A DNA stretch of 64,000 nt. Origin: Caulobacteraceae bacterium. Lineage in GTDB: Bacteria; Pseudomonadota; Alphaproteobacteria; Caulobacterales; Caulobacteraceae. Numbering within the stretch: the first letter of the stretch is position 1; every line of letters starts with the position of its first letter. Both the position numbers and the translations under genes were made by a program. Of this stretch, positions 9,008-18,645 are shown piece after piece. The stretch is taken from contig CANJME010000007.1 in NCBI GenBank assembly GCA_947475875.1, positions 62,001-126,000 of the forward strand, given 5' to 3'. A model generated the notes under the pieces. That model did no database searches and had not been told where the DNA came from. It saw only the letters and a list, made by a program, of their open reading frames with translations.

Positions 9008-9751
9008 ATGTTACCGCTCTTTAGCCTGTCGCTGATTTTCTCGATGCTGATGTGCATCCACGCGGTGCGCACGGGCAGGGAGCTCTACTGGCTGATGATC
9101 ATCATCATGCTGCAGCCGGTAGGCGGGCTGGTTTACCTCTTCACCCAGTTTCTGCCCGAGGCCATGGGGAACAGTGGCGTACGACGATTGGGTCAGGCGG
9201 CGCGCGAGACCCTCGATCCGACCAAGGCCTACCGTGACGCCAAGGCCGCTTCTGATGACAGCCCGACCGTGGGCAATCGGATGCGTCTGGCCCAAGCCGC
9301 TTTCGAACTGAACCGGTACGACGAGGCCGAGCAGCTGTTCCGCGAAGCCGCCCACGGCATCCACGAGGATGACGAGACGCTGCTCATGGGCCGGGCCCAG
9401 TCGCTGGTCGAGCTGGGCTGCCATGACGAAGCCCTGACCGTGCTCGATCACCTGGGCGAGCTTGGCGACAAGGGCCGCACGCCCCAGGCCGCGCTCGCCA
9501 TGGCCCGTGCCCAGCACGCGCTCGGGCGCATCGCCGAGGCCGACAGCGCTTTCGCCTGGTCGGCCGAGCGGCTGCCGGGCCTGGAGGCCTGGGCTCGCTA
9601 CGCCGTCTTCCTCAACGACACCGGCCGCACCGCCGAGGCGAAGGAAATGCTGGCCGATCTGGAAAAACGCTGCGCGCGGACCACCAGCCACTTCCGCAAG
9701 GAAGCGCGTATGTGGCGCGACTTCGCCGCCGAGCGGATCGGCAAGGCATGA
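9008..9751 (+). CDS. Membrane-anchored TPR protein
   Basis: A 247-residue protein of unknown function. Two N-terminal hydrophobic helices (residues about 3-18 and 26-46; the second with LQPVGGLVYLF, resembling the PLDc_N membrane segment) are followed by helical TPR-like repeats. These include RLAQAAFELNRYDEAEQLFR, LGCHDEALTVLDHL and ARAQHALGRIAEADSAF. It probably faces the cytoplasm as a scaffold. ATG 9008 follows a GGGGGGCC purine/GC stretch. Its stop overlaps the next start (ATGA), coupling it to the ankyrin protein. Confidence 0.8.
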   Translation: MLPLFSLSLIFSMLMCIHAVRTGRELYWLMIIIMLQPVGGLVYLFTQFLPEAMGNSGVRRLGQAARETLDPTKAYRDAKAASDDSPTVGNRMRLAQAAFELNRYDEAEQLFREAAHGIHEDDETLLMGRAQSLVELGCHDEALTVLDHLGELGDKGRTPQAALAMARAQHALGRIAEADSAFAWSAERLPGLEAWARYAVFLNDTGRTAEAKEMLADLEKRCARTTSHFRKEARMWRDFAAERIGKA

Positions 9752-10536
9752 CCTTCAAGGTGACGGGCAAGGTTGCGCTGATCGCCGCCGGCGCGCTCGT
9801 CGTGTTGCTGATCATCTTCCTTTTCGCCACGGCCGAGAAGCCTGTGGCCGGGAAACTCAGCGGTCAGGTATTCCCGGATTCCAGGGTCGCCGCCCTGGCC
9901 AGGGCGGCCTGTCACGGACGCCGCACGGCCGTGGCGCGCGCGGTGCGGGGCGGAGCCGATCCGAACGGGCCGGGCCTTGGCGGGGTGACGCCGCTTTACT
10001 GGGCGATGGTCTGCAGGAACAAGGCGGGCGCCGAGGCGCTGCTGAGCGCCGGCGGAGATCCCAACCACAACTTTGGCCGGGGCGGATCGGCCATGCACCT
10101 TTCCGCCGGCATGCCGGATCCGGCATGGCTGAAAATGATGCTGCGCCACCACGGCGATCCGAACGCCTTTGACCCCAGCGACGGTTCGACCGCCCTGATC
10201 TGGGGGCTCAAGGTCGGCATGATCGAAGACAAGTGGGACAACTACTACGCCCTGCTGAACGGCGGGGCGGACCTCAATCTGGTCGATCGCGATCACTCCA
10301 GCGTGGCGCTCGCTGCGGCCGCAGCAGGCCGCTACGACAAGGTCGCCGAGCTCATCGAGCGGGGTTACAGCTACAACCTCGCCGAACTGGCCGGGCCGCT
10401 ATCCATGCAGCTAGCGATCGAGGAAGACTATGCGCGGCGCGGAGTCGCCGGCACAGACCCGCAGGTCCTCGCCGGCATGCGTCAGGTCAGGCAGCTGTTG
10501 ATCGCGCGGGGCGTCAAGTTTCCCGAACTGCCTTAG
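9748..10536 (+). CDS. Ankyrin-repeat protein with N-terminal membrane anchor
   Basis: A 262-residue protein with a single N-terminal transmembrane helix (residues about 8-27), then ankyrin repeats. Repeat units include VARAVRGGADPNGPGLGGVTPLYWA, EALLSAGGDPNHN, MMLRHHGDPNAFDPSDGSTAL and ALLNGGADLNLVDRDHSS, probably periplasmic. It was likely made together with the upstream TPR protein (ATGA overlap), so both may serve one membrane scaffold (inference). Its stop is interlocked with the stop of the convergent transporter gene. The partner is unknown. Confidence 0.85.
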   Translation: MTFKVTGKVALIAAGALVVLLIIFLFATAEKPVAGKLSGQVFPDSRVAALARAACHGRRTAVARAVRGGADPNGPGLGGVTPLYWAMVCRNKAGAEALLSAGGDPNHNFGRGGSAMHLSAGMPDPAWLKMMLRHHGDPNAFDPSDGSTALIWGLKVGMIEDKWDNYYALLNGGADLNLVDRDHSSVALAAAAAGRYDKVAELIERGYSYNLAELAGPLSMQLAIEEDYARRGVAGTDPQVLAGMRQVRQLLIARGVKFPELP

Positions 10537-11432
10537 GGCTGGACTCCCGTGAGCGCATCGGGGGCCGCGGCCTTCGACCAGCGCAGCAAGGCCAGGGACG
10601 AGCCGACGATGATCACCGCGCTGACCGCGACCATCAGGCTGACCGGCTCGCGATAGATGAGCGCGGCGAGCACGATCGCATAAACCGGCTCCAGACAGAC
10701 AAAACCGCCGCAAACCACGGCCGGCAGGCGCGTCAGGGCGAAGAGGTAAAGCTGGAACGACAGGGCCGTGCCGACGACGCCCAGCGCCAGCACGGCCAGC
10801 CAGGCGCTGCCCCCCTCAACAGCTTTGAAGAACGGCAGGGCGGGCGCCATAAACAAGGTCGCCATGACGTACTGCAGGATCGAGAGATTGAGCGGGCCCA
10901 GCGCACGCATCAGGCCCTGGCTCGCCAGCGAGAAGACCGAGAAGAGCGCGGCGGACAACAGTCCCGCAACAGCGCCGGTCAGCGCCCCAGCTCCACCCGA
11001 CGGCCGGGCGATGAGGGCGATGGCCACCATGATCGCAACGCAGGCCGCCACCTCCAGCGCCGCCGGCGGCTTTTTCTCCCGCGCGGCGGTGATCAGGATG
11101 GTAAAAAGCGGAAAGGCCGACACCGTCAGGGTGGCGATGGCGACGCCCCCGGTCTGCACCGACCAGAAAAAAGTGATCCAGTGCAGGGCGAGAAGGCCGC
11201 CGGTGACCGCGCCGGCAATGATCTGGCCCCCGGTCGGGCGCACCAGCACCCGGCGGGCGAGGGCGACGGCAAGCAGGGTCAGGGCGCCGAAGAAAGTCCG
11301 CCCGGCCACAATCCAGACCGGCGAGGCGTCGATCCGCCCGAAGAGGGCAATGGCGCCGAACAGCACCGCGGCGAGGTTCAGGGCGGCCAGCGCGGCCCAG
11401 CGGCCCTGGTTTGACGGATTGGTCGAGGTCAC
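10533..11432 (-). CDS. EamA/DMT-family transporter
   Basis: A 299-residue inner-membrane protein with about ten hydrophobic helices in two EamA repeats (residues about 10-135 and 150-285), as in drug/metabolite exporters of the RhaT/YdcZ type. The start is GTG 11432. The substrate is unknown. It is convergent with the ankyrin gene, with a 4-base TTAG overlap, and divergent from ychF with a 107-base spacer. Confidence 0.88.
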   Translation of the reverse strand: MTSTNPSNQGRWAALAALNLAAVLFGAIALFGRIDASPVWIVAGRTFFGALTLLAVALARRVLVRPTGGQIIAGAVTGGLLALHWITFFWSVQTGGVAIATLTVSAFPLFTILITAAREKKPPAALEVAACVAIMVAIALIARPSGGAGALTGAVAGLLSAALFSVFSLASQGLMRALGPLNLSILQYVMATLFMAPALPFFKAVEGGSAWLAVLALGVVGTALSFQLYLFALTRLPAVVCGGFVCLEPVYAIVLAALIYREPVSLMVAVSAVIIVGSSLALLRWSKAAAPDALTGVQP

Positions 11433-11539
11433 GCCTCAAGCCTAGCCTGATCCGCGCCTAAGTCGAAAACGGGTGCGCGAGCGCTCCGGCCCGTGCTAGG
11501 TCCGCCGCCACGCATCCTTAGCCCTCACCTCGAGTCCCC

Positions 11540-12637
11540 ATGGCCCTCAAAGTCGCCATCGTCGGCCTGCCGAACGTCGGCAAGTCCACCCTGTTCAACG
11601 CGCTCACCCAGACGGCGGCGGCGCAGGCGGCCAACTATCCGTTCTGCACCATCGAGCCCAATGTCGGCGACGTGGCCGTGCCCGAGCCCCGCCTGGACGA
11701 TTTGGCGCGCATCGCCGGCTCGAAGGAAATCATCCCGGCGCGGATCAACTTCGTCGACGTGGCCGGCCTGGTGAAGGGCGCCTCCAAGGGCGAGGGCCTG
11801 GGCAACCAGTTCCTGGCCAATATCCGCGACTGCGACGCCGTAGCCTTCGTGGCGCGGTGCTTCGTCAACGACGACATCACCCATGTCGAAGGCCGCATCG
11901 ACCCGATCGCCGACCTCGAGATCATTGAGACCGAACTGATGCTGGCCGATCTGGAAAGCCTGGAAAAACGCCGGCCCCTGCTCGAGAAAAAAGCCAAGGG
12001 CGGCGACAAGGAGAGCGGCATCACCCTGCGCCTCGTCGACCTGGCGCTTTCGAAACTGAACGCCGGAATGCCCGCACGGTCGGCCGATGTGCCGGCCGAG
12101 GAAGAAAAGGCCTGGCATATGCTGCAACTGCTGACCTCGCTGCCGGCCCTCTATGTCTGTAATGTCGATGAAGGCTCCGCCGACGCTGGCAACAGCTTTT
12201 CCGGCCTGGTCGCCGAACGGGCCAAACGCGACAAGGCAAAGTCGGTGGTGATCTCGGCCCAGATCGAGAGCGAGATCGCCCTGCTGGACTCTGGCGAGCG
12301 CGCCGAATTTCTCGAAACTCTCGGCCTCATCGAGCCCGGCCTCAACCGCCTGATCCGCGAGGCCTATGCCCTCCTGGGCCTGCAGACCTATTTCACCGTC
12401 GGCCCCAAGGAAGCCCGCGCCTGGACGATCCACGTGGGCGATACCGCGCCCCAGGCGGCGGGGGTCATTCACGGCGATTTCGAAAAGGGCTTCATCCGGG
12501 CCGAGACTATCGCGTTTGACGACTTCGTGCGGCTGAACGGCGAGGCGGGCGCGAAAGATGCTGGCAAGATGCGCTCGGAAGGCAAGGAGTACATCGTCAA
12601 GGACGGCGATGTGATGCACTTCAGGTTCAATGTCTGA
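11540..12637 (+). CDS. ychF: Redox-regulated ribosome-binding ATPase YchF (Obg family)
   Basis: A 365-residue Obg-like P-loop NTPase. G1 is GLPNVGKSTLFNAL at residues 8-21 and the switch region contains NYPFCTIEPNVG. G4 reads CNVDE in place of the GTPase NKxD, which explains ATP preference in this family. A TGS domain occupies the last 80 residues. Family members bind ribosomes and are linked to stress adaptation. It overlaps the sirtuin gene by 8 bases. Confidence 0.97.
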   Translation: MALKVAIVGLPNVGKSTLFNALTQTAAAQAANYPFCTIEPNVGDVAVPEPRLDDLARIAGSKEIIPARINFVDVAGLVKGASKGEGLGNQFLANIRDCDAVAFVARCFVNDDITHVEGRIDPIADLEIIETELMLADLESLEKRRPLLEKKAKGGDKESGITLRLVDLALSKLNAGMPARSADVPAEEEKAWHMLQLLTSLPALYVCNVDEGSADAGNSFSGLVAERAKRDKAKSVVISAQIESEIALLDSGERAEFLETLGLIEPGLNRLIREAYALLGLQTYFTVGPKEARAWTIHVGDTAPQAAGVIHGDFEKGFIRAETIAFDDFVRLNGEAGAKDAGKMRSEGKEYIVKDGDVMHFRFNV

Positions 12638-13376
12638 CAGCACGTCTCGTCTGAAGACCCTGATCGGCGAGGCCACCCGCATCGTCGCTTTCACCGGTGC
12701 GGGCATTTCCACCGAAAGCGGCATCCCCGACTTCCGCTCGCCCGGCGGGGTGTGGTCGAAGATGCAGCCGATCTATTTCCAGGACTTCGTGGCCAATGTG
12801 GACGCCCGCCGGGAGGCCTGGACGCGGGTCTTCAATCGCACCGCCGGCTGGACGGGAAAGAAACCCAATGCCGGGCACATGGCGCTGACGCGGCTGGGCC
12901 CAAAGCTCGCCGCCGTCATCACCCAGAACGTCGACAACCTGCACCAGGACTCTGGGATCGAGCCCTACAAGATCATCGAACTGCACGGCAACGCGTCCTA
13001 TGCGACGTGCCTGTCCTGCGGACTGCGCCACGAGTTGGAGGAACTGGAACCCATCTTCGTCGGCCGGGGCGAGATTCCCTTTTGCCGGTCTTGCGGCCAG
13101 CTGGTGAAGACCGCCACCATCTCGTTTGGCCAGTCCATGCCGGAAGAGCCCATGGCGCGAGCCGAGGAAGAGACCCTGGCCTGCGATCTCTTCATCGTGC
13201 TGGGTTCGTCACTGGTCGTCTTTCCGGCCGCCGGCTTTCCCCTGCTGGCAAAGCGCCAGGGCGCGCGCCTGGTCATCGTCAACCGCGAGCCGACAGAGAT
13301 GGACGAAATCGCCGATCTGGTGGTTCATGATGAAATAGGCCCGGTGCTGACCGCGGCCGTGCCGGAAGGAAACTGA
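12630..13376 (+). CDS. cobB: NAD-dependent protein deacylase, sirtuin family
   Basis: A 248-residue sirtuin. The NAD site is GAGISTESGIPDFRSPGG at 21-38, with TQNVDNLHQDSG and the catalytic His in ELHGN following. The zinc site is CLSC...CRSC around residues 129-155. It removes acyl groups from lysines using NAD; the Ala-Tyr...Arg signature of desuccinylases is not obvious, so deacetylation is the more likely activity. Overlap with ychF indicates cotranscription. The gene symbol is by family analogy. Confidence 0.93.
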   Translation: MSDSTSRLKTLIGEATRIVAFTGAGISTESGIPDFRSPGGVWSKMQPIYFQDFVANVDARREAWTRVFNRTAGWTGKKPNAGHMALTRLGPKLAAVITQNVDNLHQDSGIEPYKIIELHGNASYATCLSCGLRHELEELEPIFVGRGEIPFCRSCGQLVKTATISFGQSMPEEPMARAEEETLACDLFIVLGSSLVVFPAAGFPLLAKRQGARLVIVNREPTEMDEIADLVVHDEIGPVLTAAVPEGN

Positions 13377-13378
13377 CC

Positions 13379-14050
13379 ATGGCCGAGACGATCAAGTTGA
13401 CCAGCGCCTACGACGGGTTCGAATTCTCCGCCTACCACGAGGCGCCATTCACGCCGCGCAAGGGCGGGGTGATCGTGCTGCAGGAGATTTTCGGCATCGA
13501 GGCCGGCATCCGGCACGATGTCGAGCTGTGGGCCAAGGCGGGGTACGAGGCTATCGCGCCCTCCCTCTTCGACCGGCGCGAGTTCGGTTTCACGGCGGGG
13601 CACGATGCGGCCGGCATGCAGGCCGGCTTTGCCCACGCGACGGGCATCGAGCGCGACGCCTATCTGGGCGACATCGCCGCCTGTCGCGACTTCCTGGCCC
13701 CGCGCGGCAAGGTCTTCATCCTGGGCTATTGCTTCGGCGGGTCGCTGACCTGGCTGGCGTCGGCCAAGCTGGACGGTCTGGCGGCGGGTTCCAGCTACTA
13801 CGGCAGCCTGGTCAAGGAGTTCGCCCCCCTGCCGCTGAAGAACCCGGTAATCGTGCACCTGGGGCGGCTGGACGGCCACATCCCGGCCGACGCCACCGAA
13901 GCGGCGGTCAAGGCCGCGCACCCGGACGTTCCGGTCTACATCTATGAAAACGCCGGCCACGGCTTCAACCACCCGGCGCCTGATCGCTATAACGAAGAGG
14001 CGGCGGATCTGGCCCGCCACCGCACCATCGAACTGTTCGAAAACAGCTGA
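13379..14050 (+). CDS. Dienelactone hydrolase family protein (first of tandem pair)
   Basis: A 223-residue alpha/beta hydrolase of the carboxymethylenebutenolidase family. The catalytic triad is visible as C118 in GYCFGG, D165 and H194 (NAGHGFNH). QEIFG at 35-39 matches the conserved Glu segment of true dienelactone hydrolases. No aromatic-ring cleavage genes are nearby, so the physiological substrate is open. It starts 2 bases after the sirtuin stop and is followed at 2 bases by a paralogue. Confidence 0.9.
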   Translation: MAETIKLTSAYDGFEFSAYHEAPFTPRKGGVIVLQEIFGIEAGIRHDVELWAKAGYEAIAPSLFDRREFGFTAGHDAAGMQAGFAHATGIERDAYLGDIAACRDFLAPRGKVFILGYCFGGSLTWLASAKLDGLAAGSSYYGSLVKEFAPLPLKNPVIVHLGRLDGHIPADATEAAVKAAHPDVPVYIYENAGHGFNHPAPDRYNEEAADLARHRTIELFENS

Positions 14051-14052
14051 GC

Positions 14053-14727
14053 GTGGGCGAGAAGATCGCTCTGACCGCCGCCGACGGGTTTGAACTTTCA
14101 GCCTGGCATGAGCAGCCCCGCGACGCCCGGCGCGGCGGGCTGGTTATTTGCCATGCGATCTGGGGCGTGACGCCGCATCTGCGGGACCTGGCCAGCGACT
14201 GGGCCGAGGACGGCTTCGAGGTGCTGGTCCCGAATTTGTTCGCCCGGCAGGGCCAGGACTTTGCCGAGCAAAATCTCGATCCGGCCCTGATGGACCAGCA
14301 GAACGCGCGGGCGATCGCCACCGGCTGGGGCGATACGACCATCCCGGACGTTCAGGCCGCCATCGACGCCCTTAAAGCCCCGGTTTTCGTGATGGGCTTT
14401 TGTTTCGGCGGCACGGTCGCCTGGCTGACCGCCTGCCGGGCGACAGGCGTCGCCGCCGCAGCCTGCTTCTACGGCGGTCAGATCTATCTCTTCGCCGACG
14501 AGACACCCAAGTGTCCGACCATCCTGCATTTCGGCAAGACGGACCCCTTGATCCCGCCCCATGAGGTCGAGCTGATCACCACAGAGCATCCGGACGTCCC
14601 GGCCTTCCACTATGAGGCCGGCCACGCCTTTGTGGCGCCGAACGGCTATCACGCCGACTCCGCACGCCTGTCGCGCCTGCGCACCCTGCAACTGTTCGCG
14701 CGGCAGGGTGGCCGGGGTGAAGCTTAG
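14053..14727 (+). CDS. Dienelactone hydrolase family protein (second of tandem pair)
   Basis: A 224-residue paralogue of the preceding gene, starting with GTG at 14053. The triad C117 (GFCFGG), D164 and H191 (EAGHAFV) is kept, but the Glu of the QEIFG segment is replaced (HAIWG at 34-38). In dienelactone hydrolase that Glu positions the nucleophile, so chemistry or substrate may differ between the two. It belongs to the ychF-sirtuin-DLH-DLH operon and converges on the VOC gene with a TTAG stop overlap. Confidence 0.9.
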   Translation: MGEKIALTAADGFELSAWHEQPRDARRGGLVICHAIWGVTPHLRDLASDWAEDGFEVLVPNLFARQGQDFAEQNLDPALMDQQNARAIATGWGDTTIPDVQAAIDALKAPVFVMGFCFGGTVAWLTACRATGVAAAACFYGGQIYLFADETPKCPTILHFGKTDPLIPPHEVELITTEHPDVPAFHYEAGHAFVAPNGYHADSARLSRLRTLQLFARQGGRGEA

Positions 14728-15242
14728 GCCCCCGGCGGCGGGGTGTAGAGTTCGATCTGATTGCCCTCGGGATCGCTGATGAAATAGGCGCCGGCGGCGA
14801 CCAGACGAGCGGCGACGCCATGGGTCATCATGTGCTGGGCAAGCGCGGTCGAATTCGGGACCCGCAGGATTACCCGGCCATAGGAGGTGGCGCCGTCGCG
14901 GCGCGATCCCTTCAGAAGGGCGATGACGGCGGTGTCATCGCGGGCCGCAGACATCGACATGATGTATTCGTTGGGCGTGCCGGTGGCCGGATACTGGCCG
15001 ACCTGATGCATGCCGAGCACGGTCTCATACCAGGCCTTCTGCTTGTCGAGATCGGCGACGGTGATGCCGACGCCGCTGATCCGCAGGGGTCCGAGACTGG
15101 CCGGAACCGGCCCGGTGGTTCCCGTCGCTTGCGGCGTCGCCGCGCGATCGGACGCGGGCGCGGGCGTCTGCTGGGCGAGCACGCCAGCCCCAAAGGCCGC
15201 GGCAATGACCAGGCCGAGCCCGGCGATATGAAGCTTGTTCAT
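14724..15242 (-). CDS. Exported VOC-superfamily (glyoxalase-like) protein
   Basis: A 172-residue protein with an N-terminal signal peptide (residues 1-24, ending GVLAQ) and an Ala/Pro/Thr linker. A single vicinal-oxygen-chelate domain follows: GVGITVADLDKQKAWYETVLG at its start and ISDPEGNQIELYTPPPG at its end, with the C-terminal metal-ligand Glu present. Most VOC enzymes are cytoplasmic, so export is unusual. ATG 15242 has AGGGGA upstream; a more distal start at 15272 would spoil the signal. The function is unknown. Confidence 0.82.
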   Translation of the reverse strand: MNKLHIAGLGLVIAAAFGAGVLAQQTPAPASDRAATPQATGTTGPVPASLGPLRISGVGITVADLDKQKAWYETVLGMHQVGQYPATGTPNEYIMSMSAARDDTAVIALLKGSRRDGATSYGRVILRVPNSTALAQHMMTHGVAARLVAAGAYFISDPEGNQIELYTPPPGA

Positions 15243-15302
15243 GGGTGTTTCCCCTGTGTTGGTTTGGACCAAGTTGCCGGGGTGAGGCGAAAATTGGAAG
15301 AC

Positions 15303-15833
15303 TTATGCGCCCTCGAAGCCGATCAGGGTGTGGACGGCAACGCCATCCTCGCGGAGCAGGGCCGAGCCGCCCAGGTCCGGCAGGTCGATGACGAAGGCCG
15401 CGCCGATGATCTCGGCCCGGCCGAAATACTGCAGCAGGCGAACGGCGGCCCTGGCCGTCCCGCCGGTGGCGATCAGATCATCGATCAGCAGCACCCGCTC
15501 GCCGGGCTGCACCGCATCCAGGTGCATCTCGATCTCGTCACGGCCGTATTCCAGCTCGTAGTCGGCCGCGTGGGTGTGGAACGGCAGCTTGCCCTTCTTG
15601 CGCAGGGGAACGAAGCCCGCGGAAAGCTGGTGGGCGACGGCGCCGCCCAGGATGAAGCCTCGCGCTTCGATGCCCGCCACCTTGTCGACGCCCGCGCCGA
15701 GGTAAGGCGCGGCAAGCTCCTCTACCGCCTGGCGAAAGGCGGCGGCGTCACCCAAAAGGGTGGTGATGTCACGGAACATGATCCCCGGGTGGGGATAGTC
15801 CGGAATCGCGCGGACGACGGTTCGAAGATCCAT
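15303..15833 (-). CDS. apt: Adenine phosphoribosyltransferase
   Basis: Salvages adenine to AMP using PRPP. The 176-residue protein has the PRPP loop [13 protein letters not shown] near residues 118-130 and the type I PRTase FRDITTLL and EARGF segments near the N-terminus. ATG 15833 gives the standard N-terminus ([18 protein letters not shown]). It lies 14 bases after cytochrome c1 on the same strand, so it is probably the last gene of the petABC transcript. Confidence 0.97.
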   Translation of the reverse strand: MDLRTVVRAIPDYPHPGIMFRDITTLLGDAAAFRQAVEELAAPYLGAGVDKVAGIEARGFILGGAVAHQLSAGFVPLRKKGKLPFHTHAADYELEYGRDEIEMHLDAVQPGERVLLIDDLIATGGTARAAVRLLQYFGRAEIIGAAFVIDLPDLGGSALLREDGVAVHTLIGFEGA

Positions 15834-15847
15834 CCGCGCGATCTTTC

Positions 15848-16657
15848 CTAGTGGACGTTCTTCCACACCCGGCGATAGCTGCCATAGGCCAGCAGGGCCA
15901 TGCCGATCAGATAGGCCATCACCCACAAACCGAGCCGCTTGCGCTCGGTTTGTTTCGGTTCCGAAGCCCAGGCCAGGAACGTGGTCACATCCTTGGCCTG
16001 CTGGCGGATCGTCGAAGGCGTACCGTCGTCGAAGGAGACCTTGTTGTCGGCCAGCGGCGGCTTCATCCCCAGGAAGTGGCTGGGGAAAGACTGGTTGTAA
16101 TAGAGCTTGTCCGGCACCGTGACGTCCGACGGGGCTTCAACAAAGCCGGTCAGGATCGAATAGATGTAGTTCGCGCCGCCCTCGCGCGCCTTGACGATCA
16201 GCGACAGATCCGGCGGCACATAACCACCCGTGCTGGCCTTGGCGGCGTATTCGTTGGGGAAGGGGTCGGGGAACCGGTCGGAGGGCAACCCGGGACGGTC
16301 TTCGACATCGCCGGTTTCTTCATTGATCCCCTTGATCGCCGGGGCCTCCTGGTCGTGCGCCAGGGTCTTGACGAAGGGGTTGTCGGCAGGGTTCGGGAAT
16401 TTCTCGTCGTAGAACGGCCCGTACTTTTCGCCGAGGTTGCGGAAAGAGAGCAGGTTCATCGCGTGGCAGGACGAACAGACCTCGCGATAGACCTTGTAGC
16501 CGCGCTGCAGCGAACCCTGATCGAAGGAGCCCAGCGGACCCTGGAAGGACCAGCCGCCCTTGGGCGTATAGAGCTTGGCCTCGTGCTCGGCGGCCAACGC
16601 GGGAACCGCGATGGCCAGGGCCAGAACCGGGGCGATGACGGAAAGAATGCGCCGCAT
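15848..16657 (-). CDS. petC: Cytochrome c1 of the bc1 complex
   Basis: A 269-residue haem subunit of ubiquinol:cytochrome c oxidoreductase (complex III). It has a signal peptide at 1-23, haem attachment CSSCH at 61-65, a probable Met axial ligand in FLGMKP, and a C-terminal membrane anchor (about 240-260). It passes electrons from the Rieske protein to soluble or membrane cytochrome c. The separate cytochrome b and c1 genes contrast with the fused fbcH of Bradyrhizobium. It starts 5 bases after the petB stop. Confidence 0.97.
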   Translation of the reverse strand: MRRILSVIAPVLALAIAVPALAAEHEAKLYTPKGGWSFQGPLGSFDQGSLQRGYKVYREVCSSCHAMNLLSFRNLGEKYGPFYDEKFPNPADNPFVKTLAHDQEAPAIKGINEETGDVEDRPGLPSDRFPDPFPNEYAAKASTGGYVPPDLSLIVKAREGGANYIYSILTGFVEAPSDVTVPDKLYYNQSFPSHFLGMKPPLADNKVSFDDGTPSTIRQQAKDVTTFLAWASEPKQTERKRLGLWVMAYLIGMALLAYGSYRRVWKNVH

Positions 16658-16662
16658 GATTC

Positions 16663-17937
16663 TTACGCCTTCTCTACGGTCGCCGCGCCCGAGAGCACTG
16701 GCGAGGATATGGTGTCGGGCACGGGGCGGGTCTTTTCGACAATCCCCAGCAGCGGCATGATGATCACGAAGTAGGCAAACCAATAGGCGGTGCCGATCCG
16801 GGACAGCCACACAAAGGTCAGGCCCCCTTCGCCCACCGGAATGGCGAACTTGTCGGGCGGGTTGTGGCCGCACCAGCCCAGGATCAGCGCATTGATCACG
16901 AAGATCACGAAGAAGATCTGCGCCTTGGGGCGGAAGCGCATGGAGCGCACCTTTGAGGTGTCGAGCCACGGCAGAATGAACAACACCCCGATCGAGCCAA
17001 ACATGGCCAGCACGCCCATCAGCTTGTTCGGGATGGCCCGCAGGATGGCGTAGAAGGGCAGGTAGTACCACTCAGGCACGATGTGCTCTGGCGTCACCAG
17101 CGGGTTGGCCGGGATGTAGTTGTTCACGTCGCCCAGCGAATTCGGCATGTAGAAGACGAAGAGGCCGAACATCACCACGAACAGCGCCACGCCGAACCCG
17201 TCCTTGACGGTGGCGTAGGGAGTGAATTTGACGGTGTCCTTTTCCGACTTCGGATCGACGCCGATCGGGTTGTTCTGACCGGAAACGTGCAGCGCCCAGA
17301 CATGGAGGATAACCACGCCGGCGATCATGAACGGCAACAGATAGTGCAGCGAGAAGAAGCGGTTCAGCGTCGCGTTGTCGACCGAGAAGCCGCCCCACAG
17401 CCAGGTGCGGATCGATTCGCCCACGAGTGGCAGGGCGCCGAACAGGTTGGTGATCACCACAGCGCCGTGGAAGCTCATCTGCCCCCAGACCAGGGCGTAA
17501 CCCAGGAATCCGGTCGCCATCATCAACAGGTAGATGATGCAGCCGAGAATCCAGAGAATCTCGCGCGGGGCCTTGTACGAGCCGTAATATAGACCGCGCA
17601 GCATGTGCACATAGACCGCGACAAAGAACATCGAAGCGCCGTTGGCGTGCAGATAGCGCACCAGCCAGCCGTAGTTGACGTCGCGCATGATGTGCTCGAC
17701 CGAGGCGAAGGCCATGGTCGCATTGGGCACATAGTGCATCGCCAGCACGATGCCGGTGATGATCTGCATCCCCAGCATGAACGACAGGATGGCGCCGAAG
17801 GTCCACCAGTAGTTCAGGTTCTTCGGCGTCGGGTAATCTACGAAACTGTCGTGCGCCAGGCGCAGGATCGGCAGTCGCGAGTCCAGCCAGCGGGTGAAGC
17901 CGCTCTTCGGCTGATAGGTCGAAGGTTGTCCGCTCAT
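16663..17937 (-). CDS. petB: Cytochrome b of the bc1 complex
   Basis: A 424-residue polytopic membrane subunit that holds the low- and high-potential haems b and both quinone sites. It shows [16 protein letters not shown] in helix A, the paired His segments in helices B and D ([32 protein letters not shown]) and PEWY of the Qo site near residue 285. About eight transmembrane helices are present, the full-length form. It is the central gene of petA-petB-petC. Confidence 0.98.
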   Translation of the reverse strand: MSGQPSTYQPKSGFTRWLDSRLPILRLAHDSFVDYPTPKNLNYWWTFGAILSFMLGMQIITGIVLAMHYVPNATMAFASVEHIMRDVNYGWLVRYLHANGASMFFVAVYVHMLRGLYYGSYKAPREILWILGCIIYLLMMATGFLGYALVWGQMSFHGAVVITNLFGALPLVGESIRTWLWGGFSVDNATLNRFFSLHYLLPFMIAGVVILHVWALHVSGQNNPIGVDPKSEKDTVKFTPYATVKDGFGVALFVVMFGLFVFYMPNSLGDVNNYIPANPLVTPEHIVPEWYYLPFYAILRAIPNKLMGVLAMFGSIGVLFILPWLDTSKVRSMRFRPKAQIFFVIFVINALILGWCGHNPPDKFAIPVGEGGLTFVWLSRIGTAYWFAYFVIIMPLLGIVEKTRPVPDTISSPVLSGAATVEKA

Positions 17938-17949
17938 CTTTTCCCGCCC

Positions 17950-18492
17950 CTATCCGACTTTGATCATGGTGTCGGAAAGCACCGCGATATCCGGCACTTC
18001 GAGATTCTTCGGCGCCGGGCCTTTGCGGATACGGCCTGAAGTGTCGTATTGCGAGCCGTGGCAGGGGCAGAACCAGCCCTTGTAATCGCCGCCGCCGAAG
18101 GTGGGCACACAGCCCAGGTGTGTGCAGACGCCGACCAGAACCAGATATTGCGGCTTGCCCACAACGTGGCGCTCGGAATCCTTGGAATGTTCCTTGTCCT
18201 TCAGGGGCTCGCTGTCGGCCGCTTGCGCCGATGCGATCTCGGCGGCGGTGCGGTAGCGCACGAACAGCGGCTTGCCGCGCCACTTCAGGACGACCTGCAT
18301 GCCCTCGGTGACCTTGGACAGGTCAACCTCTATCGAGGCCAGCGCCAGGGTGTCGCCCGACGGGTTCATCTGCTGAACCAGCGGCCAGGCCAGCATGGCG
18401 CCGGCGCCGCCGGCCGCAGCCAGGGCTGCGATGTGAATGAAATCTCTACGGTTCGGATCGTCCGAGCCTGAATGCACCGCGGTGTCGCCCAC
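17950..18492 (-). CDS. petA: Ubiquinol-cytochrome c reductase Rieske iron-sulfur subunit
   Basis: A 180-residue Rieske protein. The N-terminus has a twin-arginine type sequence NRRDFIH followed by one transmembrane helix. The 2Fe-2S ligands are C123/H125 in CTHLGC and C142/H145 in CPCHGS, with the disulfide partners C128 and C144. The start is GTG 18492, giving the normal short N-terminus. It is the first gene of the bc1 operon and is divergent from trmL, with a 150-base spacer. Confidence 0.97.
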   Translation of the reverse strand: MGDTAVHSGSDDPNRRDFIHIAALAAAGGAGAMLAWPLVQQMNPSGDTLALASIEVDLSKVTEGMQVVLKWRGKPLFVRYRTAAEIASAQAADSEPLKDKEHSKDSERHVVGKPQYLVLVGVCTHLGCVPTFGGGDYKGWFCPCHGSQYDTSGRIRKGPAPKNLEVPDIAVLSDTMIKVG

Positions 18493-18645
18493 CTTTGGTC
18501 CCCTTGGAATTCGGCCGTGATCGGCCGCTCTACTTACAGCAAGACCGGTTCTTCAAGACCCCAACCGGGTGGCTTGCGCGCAGGCGCGCCTATAGCCTAC
18601 CCCCATGGAATCGTCGACAGAACCGTTCCGTGGGGTTCGCTTAGA

